Positions 31,486-31,678 of a stretch of DNA of 31,678 nucleotides are shown here, in pieces. The translations under genes and the position numbers were made by a program. The notes under the pieces are model-generated. The model was not told the DNA's origin. It ran no database searches and was given only the letters and a program-made list of their open reading frames with translations. Location of the stretch: assembly GCA_004554075.1 (NCBI GenBank), contig SFOB01000022.1, positions 1 through 31,678 on the forward strand, given 5' to 3'. This DNA is from Treponema sp. GTDB lineage: Bacteria > Spirochaetota > Spirochaetia > Treponematales > Treponemataceae. Numbering within the stretch: position 1 is the first letter of the stretch; each line of letters starts with the position of its first letter.

Positions 31486-31678
31486 TTATCTCCAATCCGC
31501 AGTGTTTATTCCACAACCTCTCCACAAGGCGTCTGAGTAGATGCCTACGTAGTTCTGGGCGCTGGTGTCCCAGCTGAAGTTTTTCTGCATGCCGCAAATC
31601 TGCATTTTTTCAATGTGGCCAGTTTTTTTGTTAAGTCTGTATTTTGTACTAAAGAAATAAATATATAAGTAGTCTTCA
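31486..31678 (-). CDS. glgA: Probable glycogen synthase, C-terminal fragment (runs off window)
   Basis: An open - strand frame from the window end to TAA at 31488-31486 encodes 63 residues. It includes KMQICGMQKNFSWDTSAQNYVGIYSDAL, which follows the usual C-terminal pattern of bacterial ADP-glucose-type glycogen/starch synthases (M..DFSW..SA..Y..LY). It ends with WRGCGINTADWR. Only the tail is visible, so the assignment rests on that motif; another GT-B glycosyltransferase is the main alternative. It is convergent with the beta-propeller gene. Confidence 0.6.
   Translation of the reverse strand, partial: EDYLYIYFFSTKYRLNKKTGHIEKMQICGMQKNFSWDTSAQNYVGIYSDALWRGCGINTADWR

Overview
The window looks like a chromosomal segment of a Treponema-like spirochaete, probably an anaerobic gut or rumen species. 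This is inferred from gene order (rpsB-tsf-frr-uppS-cdsA-dxr-rseP and coaD...rpmF-acpP-rnc), many lipoproteins with loose lipoboxes, a large CHASE2 adenylate cyclase, low GC content and strictly anaerobic iron-sulfur metabolism. No rRNA, tRNA, CRISPR array, transposase or phage gene was found.

Layout. (1) 1-4213: a signalling operon (GGDEF protein, hybrid histidine kinase, HPt fragment, double-receiver protein). Its left edge carries a 95-bp perfect foldback, and the kinase shows two apparent internal losses, so this end may be mis-assembled or decayed. (2) 4340-13342: a nine-gene redox operon, hdrB-hdrC-hdrA-flxD-flxC-flxB-flxA followed by soluble fumarate-reductase-like subunits B and A. 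It ends at a repeat and a strong bidirectional terminator. (3) 13454-18688: a lipase-like lipoprotein (-), an AspT/SucE-family carrier (+) and a CHASE2 adenylate/guanylate cyclase (-). (4) 18739-20860: rnc, acpP, rpmF and coaD, all on -, with a 170-nt strongly structured intergenic element between coaD and rpmF. (5) 20917-23096: a lipoprotein, an exported helical-repeat protein and Maf. (6) 23247-31403: rpsB, tsf, frr, uppS, cdsA, dxr, rseP and an exported beta-propeller protein, all +. (7) 31486-31678: the C-terminal end of a probable glycogen synthase (-), running off the window.

How the genes may work together. The hdr-flx genes match the FlxABCD-HdrABC NADH dehydrogenase/heterodisulfide reductase known from sulfate reducers and other anaerobes. 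Here they are directly followed by a fumarate-reductase-like pair with no membrane anchor subunit. The most interesting hypothesis is a soluble complex that oxidises NADH, reduces fumarate as the high-potential acceptor and bifurcates electrons to ferredoxin. A carrier from the family that contains succinate exporters lies about 1.1 kb downstream. This is inference from gene content and motifs.

Other structure: two families of intergenic palindromic repeats (six loci of A, two of B) whose hairpins differ in sequence but keep pairing, and several genes whose best -10 box lies so close to the ATG that leaderless mRNAs are predicted.
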